From Paragordius varius (taxonomy: Eukaryota > Nematomorpha), in assembly GCA_964247055.1 (NCBI GenBank), contig OZ176055.1, positions 3,410,001-3,474,000 of the forward strand: a DNA stretch of 64,000 bases, written 5' to 3'. The position numbers and the translations under genes are program-made. The notes under the pieces are model-generated. The model made no database searches, had not been told where the DNA came from, and worked only from the letters and a program-made list of their open reading frames with translations. Shown here in pieces: positions 1 through 12,865 of this stretch (its first letter is position 1; each line of letters begins with the position of its first letter).

Positions 1-2147
1 CCGTATCTAACCATCAAACATCCTTATCTAACAATAATAATCACAATATAGCTGCTGATAACAATAATAATGATTATTTTAACAATTATAACAATTATTA
101 TTTAAGCCATTTTTTCCCGACCACAATTAACCTTGACAACAATGGATGTGCAACAAATCCCATATCAAATTTTGTGGGTTCGTTTGATGGGAGAACAACC
201 AATGCATGCCTCAGTACATTACTGGCAAACATGAGTAACAATGTTTCCAATAATTGTCCATTATTAACTGGTAATCCTAACGGAGGAGGTCAAATTCAAC
301 TTTGGCAGTTTTTGTTGGAACTTTTGAGTGATGAACGGAATGCCGACTGTATAGCATGGGAACCGGAAGGCCTCCCTGGAGAATTTAAGCTCTCCGACCC
401 TGACAAAGTAGCCTGTAAATGGGGTAAACGCAAATCAAAACCCAACATGAATTATGATAAAATGTCACGTGCTCTTAGATACTACTATGATAAACGGATT
501 ATGACTAAGGTTCATGGAAAACGTTATACATATAAATTCGATTTTTTCGCTCTTGCAGCCAATCAAGCTGCCCACTATCATAATCACAGCAGCACGAATC
601 AGCATACCAATGCCACGAATAATGGTTTCGTGTTTAATAACAATAACGGTCAACAACATGTAAAAAATAATAATGGCTCCAACTGTTATTACTATAGTAA
701 TGGTTGTACGGGAAATCCGTACCCGACATGTATTGATCCAATCACTGATGCATACTTTCCACATTTACCGAATTCTTACAAAGACCAAAATAATTATCCT
801 TGGTGTTTGTGCCGAGCCAGTTCCACTTTTGAGAATGGCCTTTATGATCCAATCAAATTTTTACGCAACGCTGAGAATCAAGTATCGAAAAAACCGGCCA
901 GTAATATTAATGAAAATACTGCAACTCCGAAACATGAAATAACATTTGCATCACTCGGTCATAAAAGTCCAAATTATAATGATACTATTGGAGATACGCG
1001 ACAGGTTCATGGAATAGAAAGAATGCTAGAGAAAATGAAAAAAGCAACCTACGAAAAGGTAAATAACGGGTCGAAGTTTGATGCAAAAAAAGAATTTTTG
1101 GCTAAAGGAGAAAAACATTCACTAAATGATGAACAAGATGAAGAAACTTCTATACAATTACGACATAATTACCGTAGAGACCAACAGAATCAAACTAAGC
1201 GACATAACAAGCGAATCAATCGTAATGAGGAAAGCCTTTTAAAGAATAATTTATGTAATATGTCCCCAGTAAAATCTGTTGCACAATCTAATAAACTGGA
1301 TGAACGCGTGATCCCAACAAAAAATTATACAAGGGAAGAATTAAGCCCAACTACGGCGATAAATACTGAAGATTCCCGTCCCACATATTATCCAACCGTA
1401 AAAGCCAATGAAACCATTGCATTCCTAAATAAATTGGGATGGAGAGAAACGTTTGATGTGTTTAACAGTTTGCAAAACTATCAGCCATCAACGGTACCTA
1501 AAGGGTTCACAACGCAGTATAGAAATTGGCAATTCAATGATTTGCACCTGGACACGGAAAACAATATAAATACGTTCGAGAGCGATGATGCGACAAAAAC
1601 AACTCGTTCTCGAAAGGATTTTACTATATCATCAACAGCATTATCTAACATAAATGATCGGAGTCAAAATAATAAAATTGTCTCAAATATAACCAATGCC
1701 GAAGAAACCAAGATATCTCTATCGACTTCAATGCCTAAATTCACAAATTCCACGTTAATGAATGGCGGAAACAACAGAACTGAAACCGAATCGCAAACTG
1801 GGCATTATAATTTTAACCTTAACACGGGTGGTAAGACTTACAATTACATCTACAATAACTTTGGGGGTCAAGGAAACAACAATTTTTACAGCATAAACAT
1901 CAACACAGTAATTAATCATGCCGGAGTTATCGAAGGGGTAGGCGGTTATTCTGGCACTTCACCTCATGTGCCGACATACGCGCCTACAACGCCTATCTAT
2001 CATCCACCAGCATTGTTGAGTACGAATAGTATCAACAACATACCACCTACCATGTACTCTCCCAATCACAACAATAATAATAATTCAGCGACATATTATT
2101 GGCATACTACACCAGCTCACCCCTATCCAAATTATAATTTGTCATAG
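1..2147 (+). CDS. ETS-domain transcription factor, ERG/FLI/FEV type (5' partial)
   Basis: The reading frame is open from base 3 of the window to a TAG at 2145-2147, so the gene begins outside the window; 714 codons are visible. The ETS DNA-binding domain lies at 288-563. It starts [15 protein letters not shown] and keeps the recognition helix [20 protein letters not shown] and the ending YKFDFFALA. Within ETS proteins this is the ERG/FLI1/FEV group, and NADCIAWE...GEFKL resembles FEV more than FLI1. There are two extra residues in the loop after CIAWE, and VARRWGE of relatives reads VACKWGK. The rest is low-complexity: Asn-rich before the domain, and about 525 residues after it rich in Asn, Thr, Tyr and charged residues, far longer than in vertebrate FEV. 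No intron interrupts the visible part. It should act in the nucleus on GGAA sites. The family call is firm; the orthologue within the group is not. Confidence 0.93.
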   Translation, partial: VSNHQTSLSNNNNHNIAADNNNNDYFNNYNNYYLSHFFPTTINLDNNGCATNPISNFVGSFDGRTTNACLSTLLANMSNNVSNNCPLLTGNPNGGGQIQLWQFLLELLSDERNADCIAWEPEGLPGEFKLSDPDKVACKWGKRKSKPNMNYDKMSRALRYYYDKRIMTKVHGKRYTYKFDFFALAANQAAHYHNHSSTNQHTNATNNGFVFNNNNGQQHVKNNNGSNCYYYSNGCTGNPYPTCIDPITDAYFPHLPNSYKDQNNYPWCLCRASSTFENGLYDPIKFLRNAENQVSKKPASNINENTATPKHEITFASLGHKSPNYNDTIGDTRQVHGIERMLEKMKKATYEKVNNGSKFDAKKEFLAKGEKHSLNDEQDEETSIQLRHNYRRDQQNQTKRHNKRINRNEESLLKNNLCNMSPVKSVAQSNKLDERVIPTKNYTREELSPTTAINTEDSRPTYYPTVKANETIAFLNKLGWRETFDVFNSLQNYQPSTVPKGFTTQYRNWQFNDLHLDTENNINTFESDDATKTTRSRKDFTISSTALSNINDRSQNNKIVSNITNAEETKISLSTSMPKFTNSTLMNGGNNRTETESQTGHYNFNLNTGGKTYNYIYNNFGGQGNNNFYSININTVINHAGVIEGVGGYSGTSPHVPTYAPTTPIYHPPALLSTNSINNIPPTMYSPNHNNNNNSATYYWHTTPAHPYPNYNLS

Positions 2148-4686
2148 TTAATTGAGTTTTGTATGGACAAATTTTTTTTCTCGTGTAGAAACATTTTCAA
2201 GTTGACATTATTGGTAGCCTCAAATTGTAACATAAATTATTGGATTTGGTGCCTATATTAATTGCTGTATGGTAACATATATTGTTGAAACTCCCGTGCT
2301 TTGATTTGATATGGTTTTTGAGGCTAACATTAACGCCAGCTCAAAAATGTCCCTTTCAGAGCAAAAATATATACAATAGCTAACATATATCAATTTATTT
2401 ATTCTATAATATATATCATCTAAATTTAAGCACCGAGCCTTAATATCATCTCGCCATACTAAATATATATTTCATACTTTATCTTTATGTGTAGAATTAT
2501 ACATATATACCTCTTATTTAAAGTTGTAATTTTTAAAAGTGCAATTTACATTTTAGATTGTAATAATAATTTAAACTGTGCAATATACATTCCTAATTAT
2601 TTAATAAATTTATTTATGTAAATATATACATATATAATTATTCATATTATTTCGAAAAATCAGTTCCACTCAAGTTTATTTTCTATCTAACAGGCTTCAT
2701 TTTCCATAACCCATCATTGAGGTAATGCAAATTATCAATTCCGATTCCTTTGTTAATTTCTTTTCTAAAAATGAATATTGTATAAAACATAGTGCATTAA
2801 CACAAATAAAAATATGTTTGAATGATACTCAACAGCAAGCATCAAACAATCCTGCCAAAGTGTGATATTTTTAGTACGCTATAAAAGTTTTTAGGAGCGG
2901 ACAAAGAATCAACTAATATTTGAAACCTGTGGTTAACAATAAAATTTGATTGAATATTTAAAAAGGTTCTTCCCAAAGCTGTAAAACTTTGTCCTGTGAG
3001 AAAATGAATCATATAATCAAACATTCTTACAAAGCGAAACTCTTTTAACAACTTTTGCTTAAACCGAACCATATATAATGATGTGAAACCAAATTAATAG
3101 GAATGTTTTAAAATTTCCTTGTGTAACCATACTAAAGTTTGAAAAAAATGAGTTGTCCCAAACAATATTGGTAACTTTAATTAATCTATTTTTTCAGGAC
3201 ATAATGAGGCTATAAACACGTTTACGCGAATATTGGTCCAATTCAATTTATATATACGCCACCATTTAATTTTTATAATCCAATTTCTTCAACGATTATA
3301 ACCGTTAATGATCTTCTTCTTATTTGGAAATTAAACCATTGACCATTAAAACGGTATTATTGAATTAAGTTTGTGAAAATCAGTGTTCAAATTGGTTGAC
3401 CAATGCCCTCATTGATAAATAGATGTATGGATGAAGAATACTATTTACTATTAAAAGATTATAAATTAGGTCCCTTTTCAAACTTTTGTCTATCTTTACT
3501 TTAAATACACGTGCTATATTGCTTTAATGTGTTACACAACCGTGTTTTTTTGGAATTTGTTTAAAAAAACAAATAATAATTTCATCTAAAAAATATAAAA
3601 TAAGAAAAAAACTGGAACCAAAACTAATCTGTAAATATTGACCCAGAAAATCAGATTTTGGGTTAAGGCACATATAATATATAAAAATATTATATATCAA
3701 TTATAAAATAAAGTTTATTATAAGTGAAAAGGCATACATTTTACCGGAAGACATCTTCATTGAGCCAATCGCGACTGCATGTTCTTTTCCTTCAGCCATT
3801 ATTGCGTGTAATAGTTAAAGTTTGAGAGTTAAGGAAACATAGATTATTTTGATCATTAATTAACAAAAAAAACAGATATGAAAACATTCAAACCCCCTTT
3901 TTGTGAAACACATACGATTATAAAAATTTTTTTTTTAATTTTCAAGATTTAGAACTAGTTAATGTTCAACAAACACTTTCTTAAGAAAATACAAAAAATC
4001 TAGTAGAAGCATGTATTACATCACGTATATTCTACAATTGATTTAAATTTTTAATAAGCCATAATTTTTTTTTATAAAAAATTAGTTTCATACCAAAATA
4101 ATGTAAAATAGTTTGCGAAATATATATCCAAAAAAATATTGTTCACAAAAGATGTGTGACAAAAAACAAATTAACCTTACAAGGGACCCCTAAAAACCGA
4201 TTGTTCAACTTTCCAAAGAAAAAAAAATATTTTTCGCATGACATATTGATATATATAAAAAGGATATGACTATGGCATTCTCAGGGGCGTGACACATTTT
4301 TGCACCAGGGGAAGTTAAACCAGGGCACATAATATGTGCTCCGCTCAAGATGAATTTGATGGCTCCTTTATCGACGCGTTGGTGTGGTAACATAAATGGA
4401 TCTAAAAAAGAAAAATATTAATATACCTATTTAGATTTATATTTTTCCCTGCATTAATAATACATTTTATAATTTGAAAAAAATGTGTAATGTTTTGTCA
4501 GTATCATATATATATATTATCCATTTTAGAATTGAATTAAGCAAATTACGGAGATGAGTTTTATATCCGTATCAAAGTTTACAAATACTTGATCCTTATC
4601 GTGTAAAAAATTACAAGGGTTATAATCTGTATCATGGCCGTTTTGGTTAAATGATACTTATGATTTTTGGAATTTTTTCGCAATAT
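2148..4686. other. 3' UTR and AT-rich intergenic DNA
   Basis: The ETS 3' untranslated region follows, with AATAAA signals near 2600. The rest is AT-rich with no reading frame that resembles a protein. At about 4270-4395 a locally GC-richer patch (contains CAGGGGCGTG and CCAGGGGAAG) looks like a worn DNA-transposon fragment, but no paired ends could be defined. Confidence 0.5.
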
Positions 4687-4708
4687 ATAGATAGATAGAT
4701 GTCTCTTG

Positions 4709-6490
4709 TCAAGGGGTCCCTTGGCATCCCGTAGTGACGGGGTTTAGGTGTTTGATCATTGCATTGAAGGATTTTTTGTTTAACCAGTCCCCGGCTTTTA
4801 TGTTTTTGGCCTGTAGGTCTTGGGTAATGTTTTTGTCCCATGTTATTGCTGGACGACCAACTCTGTTTTGTTTGTTTGGCTTAAGGTTTGTTATATTTTT
4901 AATCCAATTATCGTTATCTAATCTTTGAATGTGACCGTAATAGCCAAGTCTACGGATTTGAATATATAAATTGGTAGGATTTGTTTATCATGAGAGATTG
5001 TTAGCTTAAATGTATTTATCATTCTTTGTTCCATATTATCCAGCATATTTTCCTGTGTTTTACTTATTTGCCATGTTTCGCAAGCATAAGTTATAGTAGG
5101 TCTAACGCCAATTAGGTATATTTTGTTTTTTGTTTTTGTAGATATGTGTTTGTTGGTAAATATGTATTTATATTGGTTGTATCTACCCCAACCAATTCTT
5201 ATTCGATTTTTGATGGCTTCAGATGAACCTCCTTGAGCGGAAATGGTATCACCAAGGTAGGTAAACTTTTGTATTTTTTGAACTTCGCTGTCACCTATTT
5301 TAAGGTAGGATTCAGCTTCTATGGGTAGAATATATTGTTTGGATAGAGTAAATGGGGGGCATATATAATTATTATTATTTTTTAAAGTTCCATTTAATCT
5401 CGAACATGGTTTGTGTAACCAGCATTGACACTTAGTGCATTGGATGGAGTTTAGTTCCACATTTTTTGAGCATGCGCGGCATGGGCATTTGATTTGATCA
5501 GTCTTTTTGTCGCCTGTTATCATAACCTTAGTTTTTTGGATATTGATTGTGAGACCATGTCGCTCAAGGCAGGTTTTCCAAAGTTTGAACTTTTGACTGA
5601 GTTCGTTTAGATTTTCTGACGTTAACAATAGATCATCAGCGTAAATGAGCTCCCAAGGAAGACTAGTACGTATCTCATCACTGATGGTGTCTATTATTAT
5701 GGTGAATAGAAGGGGGCTAAGAACAGAACCTTGGTGTAGTCCTGTTGTGATATGGAATGGAATTGTGTACCCGAAATGTGTGTTAACACAAGTTTTACTG
5801 TTATCAAATAATAAATTTATTGCATCTATCCATTTGTCTACTCCTTTTTTTGAAGACATCAGAAAAAAGGCGTTCGAGGGATTTTATCGAACGCTTTCTC
5901 CATGTCAATAAATAGATGGTATAATTGGCTACCTTTAGAAAGATAGTTTTCTTGGAGGCGCCTTAATATAAATATGGGATCTGTTGTGCTGCAGCCTTGA
6001 CGGAAGACAAACTGCATGTTGTCAATATTAACTATGTCCCTTATTTTCTGAGCTAAGATTGATTCAAAAACTTTCATAGTATGTTCTAGGAGTTTAATTG
6101 GGCGATATGATGCGCAATTAAGTTTATTTCCTTTGTTTTTATATGGAATAGTCATACTATTTTGCCAATCGGATGGGATCTTATTCTCGATTATTATTTT
6201 GTTGAAAAGGGTTGTTAAAATGGAACCTTTAAATTTTATACTTTTCAATAAGTCAGCTGAGAGTTCAGATGGTCCTGCCGCTTTATTGTTTTTCATTTTT
6301 TTTAATGCGTTTTCTATGTCGATTTCATTGATGAGTGGTGTGGGGCCAATGTTATAAGGTAATATTGGCAGTTCGTCGACGTGATTTGATTTTAAAACTC
6401 CCTTCATATATTCAAGCCAAGTTATTTTCACGTCTTCAGGTGTGGTCATAGTTGTACCGTCTTTATCATTAATATATTTATTGGTTGGTA
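4709..6490 (-). pseudogene. LINE reverse transcriptase with PHD-like finger, broken
   Basis: The RT part shows NKAAGPSELSADLL, FRQGCSTTDPIFILRRLQE, FIDMEKAFDKIPR, then after one frameshift GLHQGSVLSPLLFTIIID and the polymerase motif YADDLLLT (about 5643-5632). At about 5487-5350 a PHD-like zinc finger is embedded after the RT palm: CPCRAC, CTKCQCWLHKPC and a final IC whose partner Cys is replaced by Phe. A thumb and C-terminal part (FTYLGDTIS, RPTITYACETW) follows. After another shift near 4930 the frame reads RLGYYGHIQRLD and ends at 4709. The element cannot encode a whole enzyme. Confidence 0.85.
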
Positions 6491-6942
6491 TAACTTGCTT
6501 ATTTTGTATTCTATTTTTTAATTTTCTGAATATTCTCGAATTGGATGTATCTCTTTCAATTTCATCAGCTATTTCTCTGCTCCTCTTGTTCTTTTGGACA
6601 TCATCAACTTATTGACATATTTTTTATGATCTAAATAAGCTAACTTATCTTTATCGAGGCCTGATTTTTTCCATTTTTTTAACAATTCAAATTTTTTTCG
6701 ATGTGTGACATTTAATTTCATTTGACCACCACCATTTCTTTTGTAACCTACTGCATACTTTTTTCTGCCACAAACTTTAAGTGCAGTCTTTACTGCCCCG
6801 TTTTTTAAGGTGGTCCATATATTTTCAACAGTCATTTTCATCAGCTATATCTGTCTCATTTGGAAAGAGATTCATCTTTTCTGGTTTGGAGAGGGCATTA
6901 CTATTTATTTTAGCTTTTAAGACTTTATTTTTATTGTTTTTA

Positions 6943-7781
6943 CTATTTCTGTAGTTCTGCTACTATCAAAGAATGTTGTGTTTCACATGCATAAGTCTTT
7001 ATGTTCTTTATACAATAGCGGTGTTTTTGATTGATTAGGACGTAATCAATCATTGATTCATTATCATAGCTACGATAGGTGAATAAAGCCTTATTTGGTT
7101 TTGTAAAGAAAGTGTTAGATACAACTAATAAGGAATTGCAGAAATCAAGTGTGGTTTCTCCTTCATCATCTCTAAAACCAAAACCATAATTACCATGAAC
7201 ATTTTCATAATCATCGTTTTTTGCTCCAACATGTCCATTCAAATCGCCACCAATTAGCACAATATCATTTGGTATCTCGTTGCATATATTGAATAACTGT
7301 TCCCAAAAAGCAGTTTTGTCAGATTGAGTTCTCCCTTTCTGTGGAGCGTATGCTGATATTACGTTAAATATCTGTTTACTGATGACTACCCTAAGTTGTA
7401 ATAATCTGTTTGAATGTCTGGTTATAGATACTATATTTTTTGCAAGTTCTACTTTCAGAGCAATAGCGCCCCTCCTTCGCTTGTTTTATCGCCTTGATGA
7501 AATAATTTATAATTTTCAATGACTTCGTTTCGTCCATCTTTATATCGTGTCTCTTGAAGGCAACAAATGGCTATGTTTTTGTTTGTGAGCTTGGAGATGA
7601 TAAATGGGGTTTTTCCTTTGAGAGATCCTATATTGTAAGTGGCAAACTTAATTTTTAACTGTTTCGTATTATTATTTTTAATGTGTGAGGGAAATCGTAT
7701 TAGTGGTGGTTTGTTTGGAGATGTATAATGTTCAGAATTAAACAGTTGGGTTTTATTATTGCGTTGATTTCGTTCAGTCAT
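6943..7781 (-). pseudogene. LINE endonuclease (APE-type), broken
   Basis: The N-terminal part reads KFATYNIGSLKGKTPFI and AICCLQETRYKDGRNEV, the usual opening of APE-like endonucleases with the catalytic Glu in QETR. After a frameshift near 7465 the frame continues through IGGDLNGHVG (the GDxN catalytic motif), YGFGFRDDEGETTLDFC and SMIDYVLI to a stop at 6943. In RTE elements this enzyme nicks target DNA to prime reverse transcription. A basic linker (6569-6841) follows in another frame. Confidence 0.85.
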
Positions 7782-7790
7782 ATTACATTA

Positions 7791-8335
7791 AGATTATAGT
7801 TATTAAATACAATATAATATATAAATTATGTATAAAAATAATAATATTTTTTTGGCGTTGGTGCAAGTAAGAAAATGAAATAAAATAGAAGTGTTTAAAT
7901 GCTTTTGTTGCAGTATAATAGTTGAAAATTTGGTTGCTTTGATCATATCATTATTAAGCAAATGTTTTATGATTGCATGCCTTTGCAATGTCAACCTCTA
8001 GCTCCGAGGAGGAGATAAACATTATTGGCGTTTACAACCTAGGGAATCGCCTTACCAGGCTAATAGAGTTCCCTTTCCACATTCTAATTTAGAATAATTC
8101 TGGAGTTGGGGTCTTGCATTATTATATATTGTCATGTTTTTGGCAACTGGTTAAAGCGCCAGAGAGCCCGCTTGAAATTTCGTGTAAATACAGGTATTAT
8201 GGCATTTTATAAGTCTTGACTTGCCAGGAACCAAAACCACCACACCCCACACATTCTTGACGCCTCTTCCGTTTGTCAATGTCCAGGGTGCACGACGGGG
8301 ACGTGGAAGAAGGACTTATATATGTTTATTATATT
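7791..8335 (-). other. Probable 5' leader of the LINE
   Basis: Upstream (to the right) of the endonuclease, the DNA from about 7960 to 8335 is clearly richer in G+C than the flanks and then falls back to AT-rich sequence. This suggests that the retrotransposon's 5' region extends to about here. It contains no convincing ORF. The boundary is a guess from composition alone. Confidence 0.4.
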
Positions 8336-9006
8336 CAAAGGATATTTTAATATGATAAAAAAATATATTGTTTGTATATCACTATTATAATTCACAACTA
8401 ACTAATGAGTTAGTGGAAAGTGCATGCGCAATTTTTATTGGTTGTATCATAAAACTTGGAAATATTTAGTGTTTAAAAAGGCGTGTTTGTAAATATATTT
8501 GTTTGATTTGAAAACAATAGTTTTGTTTTGTTATTATAAAATTGATAATGTAGAGAAGAGTATAATATCTGGTATAAATTCTTTAATGATATGAATTTAA
8601 AACTAAAATATATGTCCAGATAGCTGAGCGCATAACATAGCTAAAAAATATTTGATACAAAAAATTAGTGCCAATTTAATTTATATTTGATATATCTATT
8701 TTAAAAAGTTGATGTTATAATAGTGTCGTAAGTAGTTATAGAGGTTGATTTAAACATAAATTAATGTGTATCAATGTATTAAAATCTAAGTAGTTAATAT
8801 AGAAAAATGATATGGGTATAAAACTCTAAAAGTAAAAAATATAATATACGATTTTGATAAACAATGTTATCCTTCCTGATTAACTTGTAAAATTCGATTC
8901 AATATAATCTATTTAATATTTTAAATACCTCATTTTAATATATTTCAACATAAATTTTAATCTATAAGGTTTAAAAGTTTCAAGCAGAAATTAATTAAAA
9001 ATGTAT
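8336..9006. other. AT-rich intergenic DNA
   Basis: No reading frame, repeat end or RNA gene was recognised. Confidence 0.4.
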
Positions 9007-9010
9007 TTAA

Positions 9011-9585
9011 CATTTCGATTCAAATTGGGATATCTAATTCTCCCAGACTAAATTTGAGTTAGGATTTTTAAAAAACTACTGAAGGAAACGGTTTTAATTT
9101 AAATTTATGCTTCTAACCCAAAAAAAATTATATGAATATGCCAAAATTTCGCAATGATATTTTGTTTTTAAAAAAAATTCTATGTCAAACTACTTCGATG
9201 CCATTTTTATTTTACAAAATTTTTTACAAAATATCGTTTTCATTTATTTTTAAGAGTAAATTTAAAGCTATTTTTTATTTAAATTATATCTAACATTGAT
9301 AGAAATAGAAAAAGCTGTTTAATTTGTATTATTTTTCAATTTTTCCATTGCACGCATGTCACGGTGACTAAATTTTTACCTCTCGGTTTTAGCAGCTTAT
9401 AATAAGTAATATCAAGTATTTTTGAATGAATTTTTTATATATTCCGGTTTATCAATGTTATATAAGTGCAATGCCATGGCTTCGATTCCTCCCATATTTT
9501 ATAAAGTATTCAATTTTAAAAAAGCCTGGGGTATACAACCCCAATTTGAATCGAAGTACCAAAATGAATGTCTTGTATCCAAGTG
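9011..9585 (-). mobile_element. TTAA-flanked MITE, copy 1
   Basis: This 575-bp element is flanked by TTAA on both sides (9007-9010 and 9586-9589). One end is CATTTCGATTCAAATTGGG, the other (reverse strand) CACTTGGATACAAGACATTC. It has no coding capacity. Family features shared with the other copies are an internal CCCAG/CTGGG pair near each end, and a block reading ATGGCGTCGAAGTAGTTTG in the best copies. A TTAA target suggests a piggyBac-like mobiliser, which is an inference from the target only. Confidence 0.75.
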
Positions 9586-9589
9586 TTAA

Positions 9590-10945
9590 TTACATTTTTA
9601 TTTTTGAAAAGCATTAATTTATAAAAAAAATTACATTTATGTAATAGTTTTAAGGTTGGTATATAGATATCTGAGGTGTCATGAAAAAATAAAAGATCTC
9701 CATTCAAATTTGCAACTAATTCAATATGATCATGGCTATATATAGATTTTAAACATACCATTTTATAATTTTGATCCCTTCTTTTTTAGGTATGATTTCA
9801 TCAATATAATCTCCAATGTTGTAATATTCCAAAACTTTATTTCTTATACTTTTTTGTAATGAGCTTTTAATTTGAGATACACTAGATACCATTTCCTTAT
9901 CATCAAATCTAAGTTTTGAATAAACAGGTATACTTTTTAAACATGTTTGACAAATTAAGAGATGTTTTACAGATGTTCTTTACACTTATTATCCACGGTT
10001 ACCACTACATTGCTTTTTGGGGTAGTTTTATAAACAGAAGATTCAAAATTAAAGGTATCGGGTATTACAAATTTAAAAATCTTTTTTTAACTTTATAAGC
10101 GCATGTGTCAAAAAAAAATTCGTGCTTAAAATTATAAAATATAGCTCCTTCTCATACTTTTTCACAACCTTTAAATTTTTATAAACTCTATAAAATGAAT
10201 ATATAATAAGGGTAAAAATGTTAAACAATAATAATTAACAGCGAAAATTAATTTGACTAAGCAGCTGTCTGTTTCAATAGTGATTATCAACTATCCCAAT
10301 CTCAAACGCGATAAGTTAGACGACTTTAATAATATATTTTTTAATTAATACTGGAAAACAATTGTTTATAATCAAAATTAACCAAATTCAGACAGTTGTT
10401 ACTTTGTAAATTTAAGTTCTGGGGTAAACTGCCGAAAAATGGTAAAAGGTTAAGGGATTTATATGTTTCTATTTTATATGTAAATAATAGAAGAGGCTGA
10501 AAAAATTAAGTAGTCTTAGGATAGTTTATCTTAAGGTTATTATATTTGTTTTAATGTATTATTTTTAAATTGGTATTTTGAGAACACCATCAAGGTTATG
10601 TTTCAAGTTACTTAATCAGAAATTATATTTATATGTTAAAGTTTATTTTACAGTTATCTAGAGTCTATTGCAGAGTAAACTTATAAAATAATTAATCTAT
10701 TTTTATTTACAATAAATGCTTTTCTACTAGAAATAGATATTTTTCAGATATTGTAGTTTAATAAAAAAATTTTCTTTAAAATTTAAAAAGTTGCAACCCA
10801 AAACAATCAGTAAGGACAATAAACTTGCCTTTTAGTTTAAAAGTTAGCTTCCTCCAATAGTTTTTGCTTGGACAATTTTTAAATCCAAGGTTTCCAGCCT
10901 GATTCCTAACCCCAATTGATGTTTCTACTTTCTTTTTTATAACAA
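9590..10945. other. AT-rich intergenic DNA
   Basis: Nothing recognisable as a gene or as a transposon end was found here. Confidence 0.4.
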
Positions 10946-11489
10946 CACTTGGATACAACACACTCATTTTAGTCCTTCGATTCAAATTGGTGGAGTTGGA
11001 TACCCCAGGCCTGTAAAAAATTAAATTCTTTAAAAAATATAGAAGTAATAAACCATGGCAAATTTCACTTATCTTTAACTTTAATAAGCCAAATATAAAA
11101 AAATTTATTCAAAAATACTTGATATTACTTATTATAAGCTAAAACCGAAAGGTAAAAATTTCGTCAACGTGACATGTGTCAAATTGTAAAATTGAAAAAT
11201 TATACAAACTAAACCGCCTTTTTTATTTCTATTAATGTTAGATGTATATAAAAAATTAGCTTTAGTCTTACCCTTAAAATTAAATAAAGACGATATTTTG
11301 CAAAAGTTTTGTGAAATAAAAATGGCGTCGAAGTAGTTTGAAAGGAGCTTTTTTTTTTCAAACAAAATTTTATCAAGGTATTGTGGCTTATTTATATAAT
11401 ATTGGGACCGTTTTCCTTCAGTAGTTTTTTAAAAATATTAATTTTGATTTAGTCTGGGGTATTTAGATACCCCAATTTGAATAAAAGTG
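10946..11489 (+). mobile_element. TTAA-flanked MITE, copy 2
   Basis: The left end is CACTTGGATACAACACACTC and the right end has the CTGGGGTATTTAGATACCCC hairpin followed by AAGTG and TTAA. The left TTAA has decayed to ACAA. It joins copy 3 directly, with one TTAA (11490-11493) between them. Confidence 0.75.
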
Positions 11490-11493
11490 TTAA

Positions 11494-12068
11494 CACTTGG
11501 ATGCAACACACTTATTTTAGTCCTTCGATTCAAATTGGGGTAGTTGGATACCCCAGGCGTGTTTAAAATCAACTATTTTAAAAAGTATGGTAAGGAATAG
11601 AAACCATGGCAAAATTTTGCACTTATATAACATTAATAAACCTAAATATATAAAAAAATTTATTCAAAATTATTTGATATTCCATATTTTAAGCTAAAAC
11701 CGAAAGGTAAAAATTTCGTCAACGTGACATGTCTCAAATGGTAAAATTAAAAAATAATACTAAATAAACCGCTTTTTCTATTTCTATCAATGTTAGATGT
11801 AATTTATATTAAAAATTGGCTTTAGTTTTAACCTTAGAATTAAATAAAGACGATATTTTGCAAAAATTTTGTAAAAAAAAATGGCGTCGAAGTAGTTTGA
11901 GATGGAATTTTTTTTTCAAAACAAAATTTTAGCAAGATATTTTGGCATTAATTTTTATCAGGATAGAAGCATAAATTTAAATTGGGACCGTTTCCTTCAT
12001 TATTTTTTTAAATATCCTAACCTAAATTTAGGCTGGGGTATTTAGATACCCCAATTTGAATCGAAGTG
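11494..12068 (+). mobile_element. TTAA-flanked MITE, copy 3
   Basis: A 575-bp copy in the same orientation as copy 2, flanked by TTAA at 11490-11493 and 12069-12072. Its ends are well kept (CACTTGGATGCAACACACTT and TTTGAATCGAAGTG). It has no ORF. Confidence 0.8.
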
Positions 12069-12360
12069 TTAATTGCGAGAATATTTTTATCTAAAATCTA
12101 TACATAGACGATTTCCAGATCACACATTGGACACTAAATTCGATATCTTTGTTGATTTATTGATTAAATTACGATTGTGTTAATGCAATATCATTACCGA
12201 TTTGCATTTATATGATTAGATTTGACAATCCTAATCTAATTTTAAATAGTTTTTTATGACCTAACTCATAATTAAGTTTTATAGTCAAAAATGTTGTCCT
12301 CTTTTTAGATTTTTTCTATTAAATCAAAGATAGGAGCATTTTAAATTTTCATTACTTTAA

Positions 12361-12835
12361 TACTTGGATTCAAATTTGGGTATCTAAATATCCCAGACTA
12401 TAGAAAGTTGAAGTTTTTTAGAAACTACTAAAGAAACGATCAAAATTTAATTTTATGCTTCGATAGATATTATAAAAATAACCCGAAATAAATAAAATTT
12501 GTGAAACACTAACTACTTAGACGTCATTTTTATTTTTAATTTTTTGAAAATATCGTGTTTATTTGTTTTTAAAGCTAAAATGAAATTTTTTATAAAAGTC
12601 ATTTATATAAACAGAAAAAGTGGTTTATTTTGTATAATTTTTAAATTTATTTAAGCACACATGTCTGACTAAATTACCTTGTTTTAACTTAAAATAAGTC
12701 ATATCAAATATTTTTGAATGTTATTATATATCTCTGTTAAATAACTATAAATGTGCAATTTTTGCCAGGTTTAAATATTTTTAATTGGTATCCAACTCCC
12801 CAATTTGAATCGAAAGACTGAAATGCATCCAACTT
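12361..12835 (-). mobile_element. TTAA-flanked MITE, copy 4 (worn)
   Basis: Begins right after TTAA at 12357-12360 with TACTTGGATTCAAATTTGGG. It ends near CCCCAATTTGAATCGAAAG and a decayed terminal block at about 12800-12835. It is shorter and more diverged than copies 1 and 3, and the right TTAA is lost. Confidence 0.65.
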
Positions 12836-12865
12836 TCATTCACATGGGGGGCATTTTTTAAAAAA

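Larger units (their letters stand above)
4687..7790 (-). mobile_element. RTE-like non-LTR retrotransposon (LINE), broken
   Basis: On the minus strand the parts run, from right to left, APE-type endonuclease, linker, reverse transcriptase, a PHD-like finger and a C-terminal region. The 3' end is typical of RTE elements: a stop (4709-4711) is followed by almost no 3' UTR and then a short TCTA tandem tail at about 4687-4701. The reading frame is interrupted about five or six times, including shifts near 7465, near 5865 (within the RT after FDKIPR) and near 4930, so no full protein can be made. No target-site duplication was found. RTE is inferred from the order of parts, the endonuclease sequence and the 3' end; a phylogeny of the RT would settle the clade. 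Confidence 0.85.

Noticed and set aside
465-942. Open frames on the minus strand and in another plus frame within the ETS gene
   Set aside because: They overlap the clearly conserved ETS domain and its coding tail, and have no family resemblance.
4918-7781. Treating the LINE as an intact element
   Set aside because: The endonuclease and RT are spread over several frames with about five or six interruptions.
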